From Odontesthes bonariensis (Eukaryota > Chordata > Actinopteri > Atheriniformes > Atherinopsidae), in assembly GCF_027942865.1 (NCBI RefSeq), contig NC_134515.1, positions 25,070,227 to 25,134,226 of the forward strand: 64,000 bases of DNA. Direction: 5' to 3'. Position numbers and translations under genes: made by a program. Shown here piece after piece: positions 50,921 to 63,479 of the stretch. Under the pieces are notes generated by a model, which ran no database searches, was not told the origin of the DNA, and was given only the letters and a program-made list of their open reading frames with translations. Numbering within the stretch: position 1 is the stretch's first letter; each line of letters begins with the position of its first letter.

Positions 50921-53900
50921 TCAGGCCACTGCTGAGATCATGTGACTCAGGCCCTTGAAGTAGGCCTTCTCTCTCTCGCTCATCAGCTCAAAGTGAAGAG
51001 GTTGCTGGCAGAAGTTACACTCCGCTGAGGAGTGCGGCTTCAGCTCCAAACCAGCCTCTTTCCAGGTCTTCACCAGCCGATCTGCAGACAAAATGCTGAG
51101 GATAAATAAACCTTTTCCAGAAAATGACTGGCATAACAGTTGTTTCTACCTTTATTAGCTCACTACTGAATGTATTTTCATCAGTCATTGCATTTAAGAA
51201 CTGTTTGGTCTTTCTTCTTATAACACTCTAACATTGTACACTGTCATACCGACAAAGTAGTACATCATCTGGGGGGTATGGTGAGGTGAGGGGGCGACGC
51301 GCAGCAGCTCCTCTCCTTTAGCTACAGTGGGGTAGTTGATGGCCTGGACGTAGATGTTGTAACGAGACATCATGTTGTCACAAATCTCATTGTTCTTCAC
51401 TGCATCTGCCACCTGCCAAACATTCGAGGTATATATATTAGAGTGACACATCAAATGATCTGAAATGTAGTTTAGACAACAAGTATATACAACTGTAGTA
51501 GAAAACACAACATCTTTCAGGCACTGCAACAAAGGACGACTGTACATTGAGTCCTGGTGGCAGGGGGGGGCTGTCCTTTTCAAAATAATAAATCATTAGT
51601 TTTCGTACTCTGACTGGGATGATGTGGCTCGGGCAGTGGACCACAGGAAGCCCGGAGTCCATCAGCAACTGTCGAAGCAGCTTGACACTCCTCTGATGTT
51701 TCCTTCGGAGCATCCGGCCCTCTTCGCTCTTCAGTATCTTAATGGATTCCTTTGCCCCAGCCAGCAGCATGGGGGGCAAGGATGTGGTGAAGATGAAGCC
51801 TGCAGCGTAAGAGCGCACCGTGTCCACCAGGGCGTTGGTGCTGGCGATGTAGCCACCCACACAGCCGAATGCCTTGCCTGAAAATGACATGAGTCAGACG
51901 GAAGAGACAAGACCGCTATGAAAGGTTTCTCTTCACTGGGGAGGCTTTTACTTACCGAGGGTACCAGAGATGATATCCATTTTGTTCATGACTTTGTCTC
52001 TGTCTCCAATCCCTCCTCCTCTGGGCCCGTAAAGACCCACAGCATGCACTTCATCCACAAAGGTAATTGCACCAAACTTGTGGGCAATATCACACATCTC
52101 TTCAAGAGGGCACACGGCTCCTGCAACATGTATCAGAACATTTCAAATCCTGAAAATGCAAAAGCAAAGTTTTTTGGTCAAAACAAATGAAACATTTGAT
52201 AGCTGATTTGCTTTGTAAGGTTGGGAACTAAACCGGAGATTCATTAGTGACTTTAACAAATGTTATTGCATTTGTGATATCATGAATACACTATTGTGTA
52301 TTCTAATTGAGGAAAAATTACAGGAAGGAAACTAAATTCTAGAATTAATGTACTTCAGTGTATTCCGTTTCATTAATCAAGAGGAAATTGGCTAAAATGC
52401 AATTGTTAAATCATCTGAATGTCAAAGAGGCTGTGCACTTACCGTCCATCGAATGCACCGTCTCAAACGCAACAATCTTTGGAGTGGACGGGTCTGACTT
52501 CTCAAGCAGCTCTCTTAGGTGGCCGGCGTCATTGTGACGAAAAATAAACTTCTTGACCCCACTGTTTCTTATGCCCTGAATCATTGAGGCATGGTTGCCA
52601 GCGTCAGAGTAGATTTCACAACCTAACAGAATGAAAAAAAACAAATAAATAACAGCTCTAACCTCTAGTCTATTGGTTTTCAGTCTGAATAAGAAGATAT
52701 GTGGGCAAATACATGATCCGTTTTGCACCAAAGCAAAGGTGTGCACCAAATATGTGTACTATGGGTCAGATTTTAAAGTACCTGGTAGCATTTTTGCCAG
52801 AGTAAATAATGTGGAGTCATTGGCAACAAAGCAGGAAGTGAACAGGAGCGCTGCATCCTTGTCATGCAGGTCAGCTAGTTCATATTCAAGCTCCACGTGG
52901 AATTTGCTTGTTCCTGAAATGTTTCGTGTTCCTCCTGCGCCAGCACCATGCTTCCGCACAGTATCCCTTCAAAGAAAAAGAATAACCTGGTATGAAAGCA
53001 CTGCCACAAAACACTGAACTTCTATTTTGACGACGCCAACTAGAGTTATGCATGAGTGCCGATTAGTGGGCCTACTCACATGACAGCCTGGGTGACCTTT
53101 GGGTGACGGCTCATACCGAGGTAGTCGTTGCTGCACCACACCGACACATCTCTCTTTGCCTGAAGAGACTCGGAGTAGTCGTCCGCCATGGGAAAGGAGG
53201 GTGCACGCCGGTTCACCGTCTTGAAAACCCTGTATGTGTGGTCTGTTTTCTTGCTCTCAATCTTCTTTTCAAAAAACCTGTCATACTGAAATATGGCAGC
53301 TGTGAAACGTAAAAACAGGAGGAGGGTTTTAAAGCTTCAAAGAGATTTCAGAGCATTTCTGAGAATCACAGATCGATACAGAAATAATAGGACTACCTTT
53401 GGGGAAGTTGTCCTTTAGCAGGTGAGATGCTTCGGCAGAATTGGGCTCAAAGAGACTTTTGGAAGCCCCTGCGTTGGCCTTTTCTACTTCAACAAGATCC
53501 TCCACTGATAAATTTGCACCAGATTTTCCTAATGAAAAATTGTGTGTTCAAGAAAAACAAGTGCATGACGTTCATTTGTTTTGCCCTTCAAATGTCATTG
53601 GAGGGTTCGTATGCTCAAAACAATGACCTTTCTAAAGTTACATAAGTGCCCACAGATATCCGGCTAAAGGTGTGTCTGTTTCTTCTCACCTGTGCGGTGC
53701 ATCTCCTGAACATCCTCTTGCAGCTCCAACCCAGCCTCTTTTACCACGCCGTTGTTTTTTTGCACCATCTCTGCAGCCAGGAAGGGGCATTTGGAGCCAA
53801 CGGCCTGACCAGCAGGTGGTGTGGTGTGACCCGGGGGCAATTTGACTTTTTGCTTTTTATCTGCCGAGCACAAGAGTAAAATGACATAGTATTACAAAGC

Positions 53901-54142
53901 TCACTTTTTTTGCATAAGCGATGTCTTTTCTTATTGCATGTGTTCAACTGACCATCGTTTGTTTGAGTGCCCTTGGACACGAAAGCTGAAGTAGACAGGA
54001 CTCTGGCCAGTGGTCCGGAGGCCAGGTCCATCATCACAGGGCACCTTGAGGCATAGCTCACCAGAGAAGACCTCCCAGCCAGGTGGAGGTAAACACTGGG
54101 TGCGACGGCCAAAAAAGGGCACCTGCGGATCACTGTATCCAT
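50921..54142 (-). CDS. alas1: 5-aminolevulinate synthase 1, mitochondrial
   Basis: PLP enzyme of the mitochondrial matrix that condenses glycine and succinyl-CoA to 5-aminolevulinate, the first and rate-limiting step of heme synthesis. Ten coding exons right to left: 54142-53953, 53860-53690, 53528-53397, 53299-53080, 52966-52782, 52622-52443, 52120-51956, 51877-51609, 51412-51250, 51081-50921. All are in phase and give 611 residues (human 640). The N-terminal presequence is basic, and three heme-regulatory Cys-Pro motifs are present: RRCPFL (Cys8), SRCPVM (Cys34), SKCPFL (Cys88). The core has [57 protein letters not shown] and the PLP lysine in SGTLGKAFG (Lys416). The C-terminal [20 protein letters not shown] is typical of ALAS1, not ALAS2. 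The acceptor at 54159 puts the start codon 16 bases into its exon. The exon ending at 51609 uses a weak GTACGA donor. Confidence 0.96.
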
Positions 54143-55199
54143 ATGCGATTGTCTTGATCTAGAGAGAAGAAAAAGGGAAAGATGAAGCGGCAGAAGAGCA
54201 GACACACGTTATCTGTCCTAACATCCCTTTACCGAGATTATGCAATATTAAACAGACAGCACAGCAGTGTGGAAACACTGTGAGAAAAATAGGTAAATAG
54301 CACAGGCAAAGGGAGCATCACAACACCCAAGCTCTCTACATCCATCTAGCTTTGACCTTTTCCTATCAAGTCCTCCCAGTCCACTCTCGTGCAACAGATG
54401 AAAATTGAAAACGTCACAATTCATGACCACTAAAACCAGGCAAGAAAGCCTGGTTTGAGAGCCCCAACAGACTATGCTCACTCACCCTCTAGTCAGCTGT
54501 CACTGACAAACTGGAAAGGAGCTCTCAAGGATCCGCGTTGCTATGACAAGCTAAACTGAGAGCCGCCTGGCTTTGTTGCTCACATTAAACAGATACATAA
54601 CTGCAACTCTGTGACTCCATACATCCCAAACAAGGCGTGGCTCTCAAACCAGATAATCCTTTTCCTATAGTCATCAGTGTTGTCAGCCTTTTGCAGTGCT
54701 CAACGTTTTGACAAGCTTGAGAATAAATATTTTCTGAAAACTCTGTGACAAAACCACCAGTTTGCCCACGGCATCCAGCCACTTTTAGCTTTAAACATTT
54801 TATTTTCGCTTTTTAGATTAGTGCTGGCAATAGCAGATTGATCCATAGGGCGCATTTGGTTACATTTGAAAGTAAATGTTGTTTACTCTGAAGGTGGAAG
54901 TAAAAAAAATATATATCAAGATAAAAAAGGTAATAAGACAACTTACAAAGATGACTTAAGTACAAGATGGTAGTCACAGAACAGTTTCGAGGTCAAAGAT
55001 TTGCACAGCAAGATTCAAAAGAAATGTTTTGATCAGCATCAGTCCTTCCAGGGTTTAGTGGCATAATAGTAATCATCAACAATAATTGATCACGCAATAA
55101 TAAATCTACATGAAAATAAACCCTCTTTGGTAAAAAAAAATAAATATATATATATATATATATAGTACTTAAATGGACCCACCTCTCTCTTGGATTTAC

Positions 55200-55320
55200 C
55201 GAAATGATTCTCCTTCACGTTGAGGAAACTCCAGCTGGAGAAATTACAGTTACATAGCGGTGGTGAGTTACGAAAGCAGAGTCACGTGAGAGGCGGTGAT
55301 GCGTCAGCGCAGGTTGCCAT
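55200..55320 (-). promoter_or_regulatory. presumed non-coding exon 1 and promoter of alas1
   Basis: On the minus strand ATTTCG|GTAAATCC near 55200 offers a donor for a 5' UTR exon that would join to the acceptor at 54160-54159. Just upstream are CACGTG (E-box, USF/TFE type), a TGACGCA (CRE/AP-1-like) motif and CG-rich sequence. The start site was not resolved. A (TA)n tract at 55145-55164 lies in the presumed intron 1. Confidence 0.4.
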
Positions 55321-55531
55321 GTTGGTACGGGGCGCCTTTAATTCAAATGCACGCATCTGTGAGAGTCGCAGATATTTCAGCTGTTTGCTGTCCGAGTGGA
55401 AAACGTATGCCCGTGAGGTAGGACGTCTGATAAAGTTAAAGATACGACTCATTCCTTTAAACCTTAGGACATACTTTCAGGATCTTGATGTCAGCTCAGA
55501 AGAAGTCAAATTGTATGCTTGGAACAGGTAA
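55319..55531 (+). CDS. small open frame divergent from alas1, uncertain
   Basis: A 70-codon frame starts MLVRGAFNSNARICESRRYF in good context (gccATGt) and ends KLYAWNR, with a possible splice donor (ACAG|GTAACG) at the stop. It lies head to head with alas1, so it could use the same promoter. The N-terminus is Arg-rich and acid-poor like a mitochondrial presequence. I do not recognise a family, and no second exon was found before spo11. It may be chance. Confidence 0.2.
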   Translation: MLVRGAFNSNARICESRRYFSCLLSEWKTYAREVGRLIKLKIRLIPLNLRTYFQDLDVSSEEVKLYAWNR

Positions 55532-55860
55532 CGGGTTCACAACTGTGAATGCAAGGAATTTTTTTTTCGTTTTAAAGATAGAGGTACACTAACGTTTTAC
55601 ACAATCCCGGTCACCTTCCTTTTAACAGTCAATTCCCTTAAAACACCAGAAGATGGCGCCCTTCCCCAATCCAATACGCACCGCCTGCTACTACTGGAAA
55701 TCAGGTTACACAAAAAGACACCAACGTGACTCGTGATATGACACGTATTGAGATTTGTCTTTGCAGAAGAATGTTTCATGACTGGTTGTGTTTTATGACC
55801 CAATAGCAATGCCAAAGAGGATATGAAGGCAAAACAGCTCCCCAGTTGCATCACAAGGGT

Positions 55861-55866
55861 TTTAAT
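55861..55866 (-). terminator. variant poly(A) signal of spo11
   Basis: ATTAAA on the minus strand, about 210 bases past the stop codon. No AATAAA is seen nearer. Confidence 0.35.
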
Positions 55867-56074
55867 ACAATTTGATCTTTATGGGACTGTTACAAAAAGT
55901 ACGCACACAATGGTAGATACACATGCAAACAAACAAAGAAACAAACAATAAATGTAATCTTCACTTTCCAGTCTATCCAATGAGGTCATGCGTTACAGAT
56001 AGATATAGGATTAAAAAATTTTTCCCCATCATTTCAGAGCCCATCTTCAGCAGTTCCCTTGTCCCACATGGGGC

Positions 56075-58273
56075 TCATATCCAGCCTCCATAGCGCAGCT
56101 TATTGGGCAGGTAGATGCTGGTGAGGAAGTCAGGAGATATGGCTGCCAAGGACTGCAATTCAGCCTTGACCTTACTCTGCCGCATCAGTTCCATCTACAA
56201 GAGCAAACGCACAACTCTGAGGTGGGTGCACGAGGAAGCCATGCAAACAAATTGTCAAGTGTTGAAGAGTCACTCCTCAACAGAATGCCACTCTGTATTC
56301 TCAGTACCGGCGAACAGAGGCCTCTCTCTCACACACACACACACACACATTCCTCCGCCATGTTACACAAGAGCAACAATATTGAAACTGTGTAAACCTC
56401 CAGGGAGGAAATTTGTTTCATTCTTCTGAAAAAATTAGCAGGGTTCTTCAGTCCAAGTAAGCTCATGGGAACTCAGTGTAGTACAGTGCACAGTGAAAAT
56501 GAGTACACCCCTGTTGAAAAGTAACATTTTGAACAATATTTTAATACACACACAAGTTATTCCCAAAACGTGCATAGAGTAAGTTTAATACAACATCTGT
56601 TCAGCTTACAACAGAAAAGAAAGGTCAGTAATATAACTTAAATGACATATTTGTCCATTTTTGTGAAATTATGCTGGTGCAAAAGTGAGTACACCCCTAT
56701 GTTAAACTCCCTGAGAATGGGCCGTGTTGGCCCGAAATGTCATGAAATGAAAAGGCATTAAAAGGGAGGTCATCGTTGTGCGTTTCATCCTTGCCTTACA
56801 TTGAAATTTTACATTTTGAGTCTGCACCAGGCTAAAAGAGACGTGTGTGAGATTTGACTGAAATCCTATGGAGAGTATCATGATCTGCTTCAGTAGTCAC
56901 AGTACATGTTGACAAGCATGTTTCTTTTGGTGAAATTCAGCTTCCTACTGTTGATGGCATCCATACAGCCCCAAACCATGTCACTCCCACAACTATGCTT
57001 GACTTTAAGCATGGGGCACTTTTCTTTGTACAAATCACTTTTTACCACCACACAGGCTTGACACCATCTAAAGCAAATTTGTTCATCTTGGTGTCATCAG
57101 ATCACAGGACATGGTTCCAGCAATCCATATCCTTAGTTTGTTTGTCTCTGATGAGACAATGATAAACAAATTTGCTTTCGATGGTGTCAAGCCTGTGTGG
57201 TGGTAAAAAGTGATTTGTACAAAGAAAAGTGCCCCATGCTTAAAGTCAAGCATAGTAGTGGGAGTGACATGGTTTGGGGCTGTATGGATGCCATCAACAG
57301 TAGGAAGCTGAATTTCACCAAAAGAAACATGCTTGTCAACATGTACTGTGACTACTGAAGCAGATCATGATACTCTCCATAGGATTTCAGTCAAATCTCA
57401 CACACGTCTCTTTTAGCCTGGTGCAGACTCAAAATGTAAAATTTCAATGTAAGGCAAGGATGAAACGCACAACGATGACCTCTCTTTTAATGCCTTTTCA
57501 TTTCATGACACTTCGGGCCAACACGGCCCATTCTCAGGGAGTTTAACACTTTTGCACCAGCATAATTTCACAAAAATGGACAAATAGGTCATTTAAGTTA
57601 TATTATTGATCTTTCTTTTCTGTTGTAAGCTCAACAGATGTTGTATTAAACTTACTCTATGCACGTTTTGGGAATAACTTGTGTGTGTATTAAAATATTG
57701 TTCAAAATGTTACTTTTCAACAGGGGTGTACTCATTTTCACTGTGCACTGTATGTCAGGGCTGTGATGTGGACAAGGTCTGTGGCAATTTCTTTTTTTTT
57801 AACTCTTCAGAATCACATGCATTCACTCTAGAGGGTTTTGTGCGATTTCATGGAACGAGAAAACTTAAACAGTGCCCTGCACCTTGCCCTATTTAAAGCC
57901 AGGCTTGACTTCTTTTCTTCCATCTTCATCTTTTCTCACCTCTTTCTGCCAGTCTGGTTGACCGGTTAAGTACGGCCGGTTTAGGAGGCTACCAAGCTTG
58001 CTTTCATCTGTCTTGGTGAGGGGTATCAGGGACTCTTTGGGAACCCTCAATCTGAAGAACACAATTCTGATTTCATTATACACTTCACCTTCTCAAAATG
58101 AGAGCAGTCGTTGGCCGTTTTCTTTTTTTTTTCCTTTCTGTTGATGGATATTGTTTGTGCAAAATGCTCCTACCCATTTTCAATAGGCACTCAGTGAGTT
58201 TTGTGTATGTTTAGGAAGGAAAACGGAAGAAAAACTGCTCAGACTACAGTTAAATGCCAGTCAAAAATGCTGT

Positions 58274-58319
<46 letters not shown>

Positions 58320-59284
58320 GTATATTCAAGTGGATGTATACTTAAAACTCCATATGCTCTCAAATGTCGCTCCTTGAAAGAAAGAAAGAAAAAAAAAAAA
58401 AGAAAAGGAAAGGCAACAGCAACAGAAACCAAAACAAACATTCTAAACGTCCCCAGAATATAATCCCAATTAGAGGCAGGAGGAGGAAGTAGGAAGTAGC
58501 GAATTTTGAGTCCAAACCTCTGCAGGTCAGAGGGGAGGAGGCCTAGCCACATAACGCTGGGGACAGTCAGACTGTGGGCCTCAAATGACATTGCCTGTGG
58601 AAAAACCCGCATACACACCCAGTCGCACAAAATGCCTTTACACAAAGTCTCCAATAAACACACAGATAATCAGCACTGCACCTTCATAATGTGGTCAGGC
58701 CCGGCATATGTTCACAATGAAGCTAATTAAGACGGGGATGGTTACACAAACATCCCAAAGATCAAGAGAGATGCTGCCCCACAATCGCTCAACATTTTCA
58801 CTCCACACAATGTCAGTTTAAATATACTACGAGATGTACGATTGGCCCCGCTTTTTAACTTTAAAGAAAGGGGGAAATGTTAATTGCATATTGCTAACAA
58901 ACAGACACTGAACAGGCCATGGTGGATAATGTCAAGCACAGGAATAACTGGCATGGAAGGACTCACCACTGATCCATACTTGTAGATGCACATGATCTCA
59001 ATGCCTGAGAAAAATCACAGGGAGAGACACAGACACGCTGCAATCACCAACATACCAGAGCAATTATCCTTCGAGATGTGTAACAGAGGTCAGAACAAAG
59101 TAAAACATTACATATGTGTCTCGCCACGCAATGGCAAAGAAAATGTTTGAGGTATGGAGACTGATGGAAAGTGAGCCATCCTGTCTGGACGGGATCACGC
59201 CAATGGGAATAAAGGCTACACAAGGCACCATGACGTACAGGGCAGGTGTTAATACGTGCTGGCTTTGTGAGACACGCAATCCAG

Positions 59285-59326
<42 letters not shown>

Positions 59327-62300
59327 GGAAAAAAAATAAAAATAAAAAAAGAGTCTAGTGCTAATACACAAGTTGAGCTGTGAAAGGATATTTGAAAGCT
59401 ACGATGTTCAGGCAAATGATTCGCACCATGAGGGTCAGCGTCCACTAGGGCGAAGATGGGGATGTGCAGCGTGTCCCAGAGTTTTCTCACCATCAACCGG
59501 CTGTTCACATCCGGCACGCCTTTACCCTGACACACACACACACACAGTTCACACACATATCTGCTCTTTCTGAGAGGACGGATTAGCAAGGTTATTATGT
59601 TATAACCTTGAGTTATACAGCCACAAGGCTTTAGCTGCAGTTTCAAAAATAAAACAAAAAACAACAAACTGTGATCGCGATGCAAGGAGAGAGCTTCGTG
59701 CAGAAGTCGTCATCCAGCAGTCTCTGGAATGTTGCATCCTTCTCCACAATCATGACAAATTTAGCTGATGATACAATATCTGAACATGGTCAAGGTAAGC
59801 TTTTCCAGAATTTCTGGAACAAAAAAAGTTTTTCAAAGATATTACCAAGGATACTTCTAATCCCACCGATGTTTGATGACACAGAAACGGCCTGAAAAAC
59901 AAAGTAAGCGTATGATAAGTGGATCGCCAAGAAGTCTCAGGTCGCACCGGAAGTTTCCGTGTCAGTTTTTGGCCGCATCGTGGCCACCGTAACAAGTGAA
60001 AAGCAGATGATATCCATTTTTGTCAACTGTAGAATAGAATTTATGGTAAGATGATGACAGCTATAAAAGGTGGCAGCTCGGGAAAAAAAACAAAAAAAAA
60101 AACAGCAGCAGCAACAAAAGAAGCTATTCCCAGAAATGATATATATCCCATTATATATTTCCCACAGGAACAGCGCAATAGCAGGAGGGACCATCTTGTA
60201 TTATCACGGATTACGAGGTTACTCTGCATGACGGCTTGACTTAATGCGTGTTAATGCAAAGCAGCAGCTAACTTTCGTGCAGCCCGTATGGTGTTGTCTG
60301 TGGTCAACTTTCTCCACTGGCAATGGATACCTGCACTGTGGAAGAAGGCATAGCTATACTACTCAACTGTACCTTAGACACTCATGACAATGATCTCTTA
60401 TGCATCCACCCAGGACGAGTAATTTCTCCTTTTTTTCTACATGTACTGCCAAGCAGCCTGAGGCATATTTTTGCATTGCGACATTACGTATACGCCGAAG
60501 TTAAAAAAAAAGAAAAAAAAAAGCCTTAACCGCCTGCTGCACCTCGAACTTGTAGTTACACATTTGCAATGGTTTGATGCAACCCATCGGCTTAAATCTA
60601 CACACTTTATAGCTGATGTCGTTGTTTTCCCCTGCGGTGGCAGAAATACTTCTTCAGCTGATGCGGTTGGTTCTGGTTGTAGGTGGAACTTACAGCAGAG
60701 CTGGAGCGACAGTCAATCCGGGTGCCGTCTTCCTCCAAATAACACAGATCCCCTGAAATTAAGCCCTTGGATGTGGCCAGCTGGTAGCACAAAAGTTACA
60801 CAAATGCACACACGCACAACGTTTAACACACGGTTATGCAAACACATTTCCAACACTGGCTCTACTTTATTTACTGGATTTCTGTTTGATCAGTAGAAGC
60901 ACATTTACTCTGCAGGTGTTTCCTGAGATATGAAGCAGAGCAAAAGTCAAATGCCAGACTAAACTAACTGATTTCATCTGTGGGATCTGAGGTAATACAC
61001 AAAGGAATTTTGCTACAAGCTTTTAATATTTGAGGTTGGCGCTTCCTGCCGCTACAATCGTGTAAACCATCTCTCCGATTAACGTGGATGCGCATGCTTA
61101 CCACATGGAGAGATCTGCGAGGAATCTTCAACATGCAGGAGATGTCGTCGACTATGCTATCCACAGCCTTCTGTGAACCAAACAGCTGCGTGTCGCCGTA
61201 ATATATATCTCTGTTGAAGCAAACCTCAAGGTGAGAACACTCTGAAACTTTCAGCCCTACACTTGTAAAAGTGTTGAACGAAAAAGGTCAAAAGAAGACA
61301 CAGCAAGATGAAATGTGGCTCTGGTAAAACGTGCATTTATGACAAATGACCTTTTCGTTGCGTAAGAGCTGCTCTGCACAAGTGTGTAGATGGCCGAGAG
61401 AATCTTGAGCATTTGCGCTTTAAACGAGACAGAGAGAGGAAAAAATAAGACGATAAAAAATGTATTTCCTCATCAACACTACGCTCACAATCAACAGCGC
61501 AAGATCCCATTTCTTATAGGACTGGAGAAGGAAAAAAAATCAAAAATGTTCTCTGCTGTTGTCCATGTGGTGAGCCCATCTTTAAAAGCCTCTTTCAACA
61601 TGTTCTGTCTCTGCCAACTTGTCACCTAAAACTAAGTCTGACTTTTATTGCCGTTTGTCCAGTTCACGCACACATTCATACCTAATACAAATTAAAGCCA
61701 CATGAGGAGGCACGCAGCTGGAAAGATTTTTCAACTCAAAAAGGAACAGAAAAGCCGAACGTGAAGCCAAATGCGAAAACAAAAAAAGGGAGGTGTAGGC
61801 ATCCTCTCACCGAATTTAGTAGCAGATGAAGGACGATCGCTCCTTACGGCGGTGACAGAATGTTCTGAACTCATCTGAAGGCCGACGGCACTGTCAAAGC
61901 TTCATGTGAAAAACAAGACAGAAAAAAAATACCAGTCTAGAAATATATTTACGCAGATTGTGTGGAATACATTTACTGTAATAGCTTTGCATCTCAGTTC
62001 CCACCAGCAAAGTAAAATCCCCCACAACCTGAGGGCTACCTGCAAGAATGCCTCTCTGCACTTCATCACCTGTCTGACTCATAGGTGAAAGCATTTAACA
62101 TTCTAAAGGGGTTGGGTTTGCAAGCGTAGGTGCAGGGCTTTTAAGTTCTTTATCACTCACTTGTCATCCTTTACGCTACCAGGAAGCCATTTTAGCTTTC
62201 AGCCAAAGTTGAAAGTTCAGCTTTTTTTTTCCTACCAAATGGTTCCCTCTGCAGTCTGCTAAAAGCACACCTTATGCAAAACCAGCCACAGCTGAAGGGT

Positions 62301-63470
62301 GCATTTCCTCTTTCAGGAAATTAAACAGAAATCTAATCATCTTGTGTGGCCGGACCTCCCACCAAAAACAGCGAAGGGTATATATTTATCTATTTACACA
62401 TCACGACTTGCTTGTGTTGATCTTTGAAAGGTCAAAAGGCTTCCGTGGATCCCACACAGTCATTGCGTAAAATGGCTACAGTGTTCAGGGTGAGGAGAGA
62501 AAAAAAAACCCTGAACCCTTTTTACATAACCATGTGTTCGAATCAAGTTACCTGACGTTGGACCAGCTGGATCTGTTGGGCACTATCAGGACAGGGGCTT
62601 CATCTTTGGACAGAGCAGTCACTATTGCCAGGATTACACTTTCAATGCGGCTCAAAGTTTCACAGCTAGAAAGGAAAGCACAGCCAGGATCACACTGCAG
62701 CAGAAACAAACAAACAATTGTTCCGAGGCTTTGGCAGTGAAGGAGGCGACTATCATTTTCACAGTAGTGGCGCTTTGTTTTGATCTTTCTTGTGTCCAAA
62801 ACAACTGAGAACATTTTATTACTGCTTATATCTACAGTTCCATCAACATCCCTGCATCTGCACACACTGATTTCTGTGCTGGTCCTATGTGCTTTCAACA
62901 TACCTAAAATGTATCATATCATACATCCGAAGTAAGACTAATGTAAAAATATATACATTTCAACTCGAGACATAGATATATATTTTTACACACAACTTTT
63001 CTGTTCACACAATGGACTGGTTGCACAAGTTTTGTTCATCATATTATTTGCATATTAAAGATAGCTATCGTGTAACCATGAATGAAAGTAGAGTCAGGCT
63101 AAACTAATTGATTTAATCAACCGTTATTAACTCCACTACTGACATATCAGTTCAATTAAAGCAACTGCTCCTGAATAAACCCAAATAACGCGATGACAGC
63201 TGTTAGCCTCTGGTTACACTAGCTAGCAGAGGTTGATGGAAGCTCTCAGCAGGAGGAGTGACTGTAAACTTACTGACTGACGTCTGTCTCAGCACGTTGG
63301 CTGTTTGCCATGACATCGACGCTGGTCAACAGCTGGGCACGAAGCTTGTCAATTTCAGAAAACAAATGTGCTGCACGGGATCCCATCTTGTAGCCTGTTA
63401 AGGATTTTCCCGCGTAAACATCGACGGTAATCTCGCGCGTTTGACGAAGCCGCATTTGGATTTGAGACAT
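56075..63470 (-). CDS. spo11: SPO11, initiator of meiotic double-strand breaks
   Basis: Topoisomerase VI A-like transesterase that cuts DNA in meiotic prophase and stays bound through a tyrosine. Thirteen exons right to left: 63470-63274, 62665-62552, 61899-61811, 61417-61351, 61210-61102, 60780-60694, 59891-59846, 59779-59670, 59526-59427, 59004-58967, 58594-58518, 58051-57940, 56194-56075. Phases fit throughout, giving 421 residues (human 396). The winged-helix part holds the tyrosine pair in RDIYYGDTQLF (Tyr159-Tyr160). The Toprim part has VEKDATFQRLLDD (Glu249) and LVDADPHG (Asp302, Asp304) for metal binding. The end is YLPNKLRYGGWI. Exon 2 is 114 nt, the size of the exon skipped in mammalian SPO11-alpha. 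Exon 8 has a weak GTTTGT donor, and exon 9 has a TG repeat against its acceptor. The first ATG is 63470; Met29 at 63386 is an alternative start nearer to the mammalian length. Confidence 0.95.
56484..57750. mobile_element. Tc1-type long foldback element in spo11 last intron
   Basis: The ends CAGTGCACAGTG and its reverse complement are flanked by TA on both sides (56482-56483, 57751-57752). Two arms of about 600 bp (56484-57103 and about 57145-57750) are nearly identical inverted copies of one half of a Tc1-like transposon. The phrases 'cagatcacaggacatggttc' and 'gtgacatggtttggggctgt' derive from its transposase. One arm lacks about 14 bp present in the other ('agtacacccctatg'). No open transposase remains. 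The element lies between spo11 exons 12 and 13, so the transcript can form a very long hairpin. Confidence 0.75.
58280..58317. repeat. (AT)n microsatellite in spo11 intron 11
   Basis: About 19 perfect AT units between exons 11 and 12 of spo11. Confidence 0.9.
59286..59322. repeat. (TG)n microsatellite in spo11 intron 9
   Basis: About 18 TG units between exons 9 and 10 of spo11; reads as CA on the transcribed mRNA strand. Confidence 0.9.
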
Positions 63471-63479
63471 ATGAGAATG

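Noticed and set aside
53741-54205. Start of alas1 at the upstream in-frame ATG (54205)
   Set aside because: A clear acceptor (ctctctag) lies between it and the family-like start [10 protein letters not shown], so the upstream part is intronic.
59044-59685. 213-codon minus-strand frame
   Set aside because: It runs through spo11 exon 9 and flanking introns including a TG repeat; only the 100-nt exon is coding.
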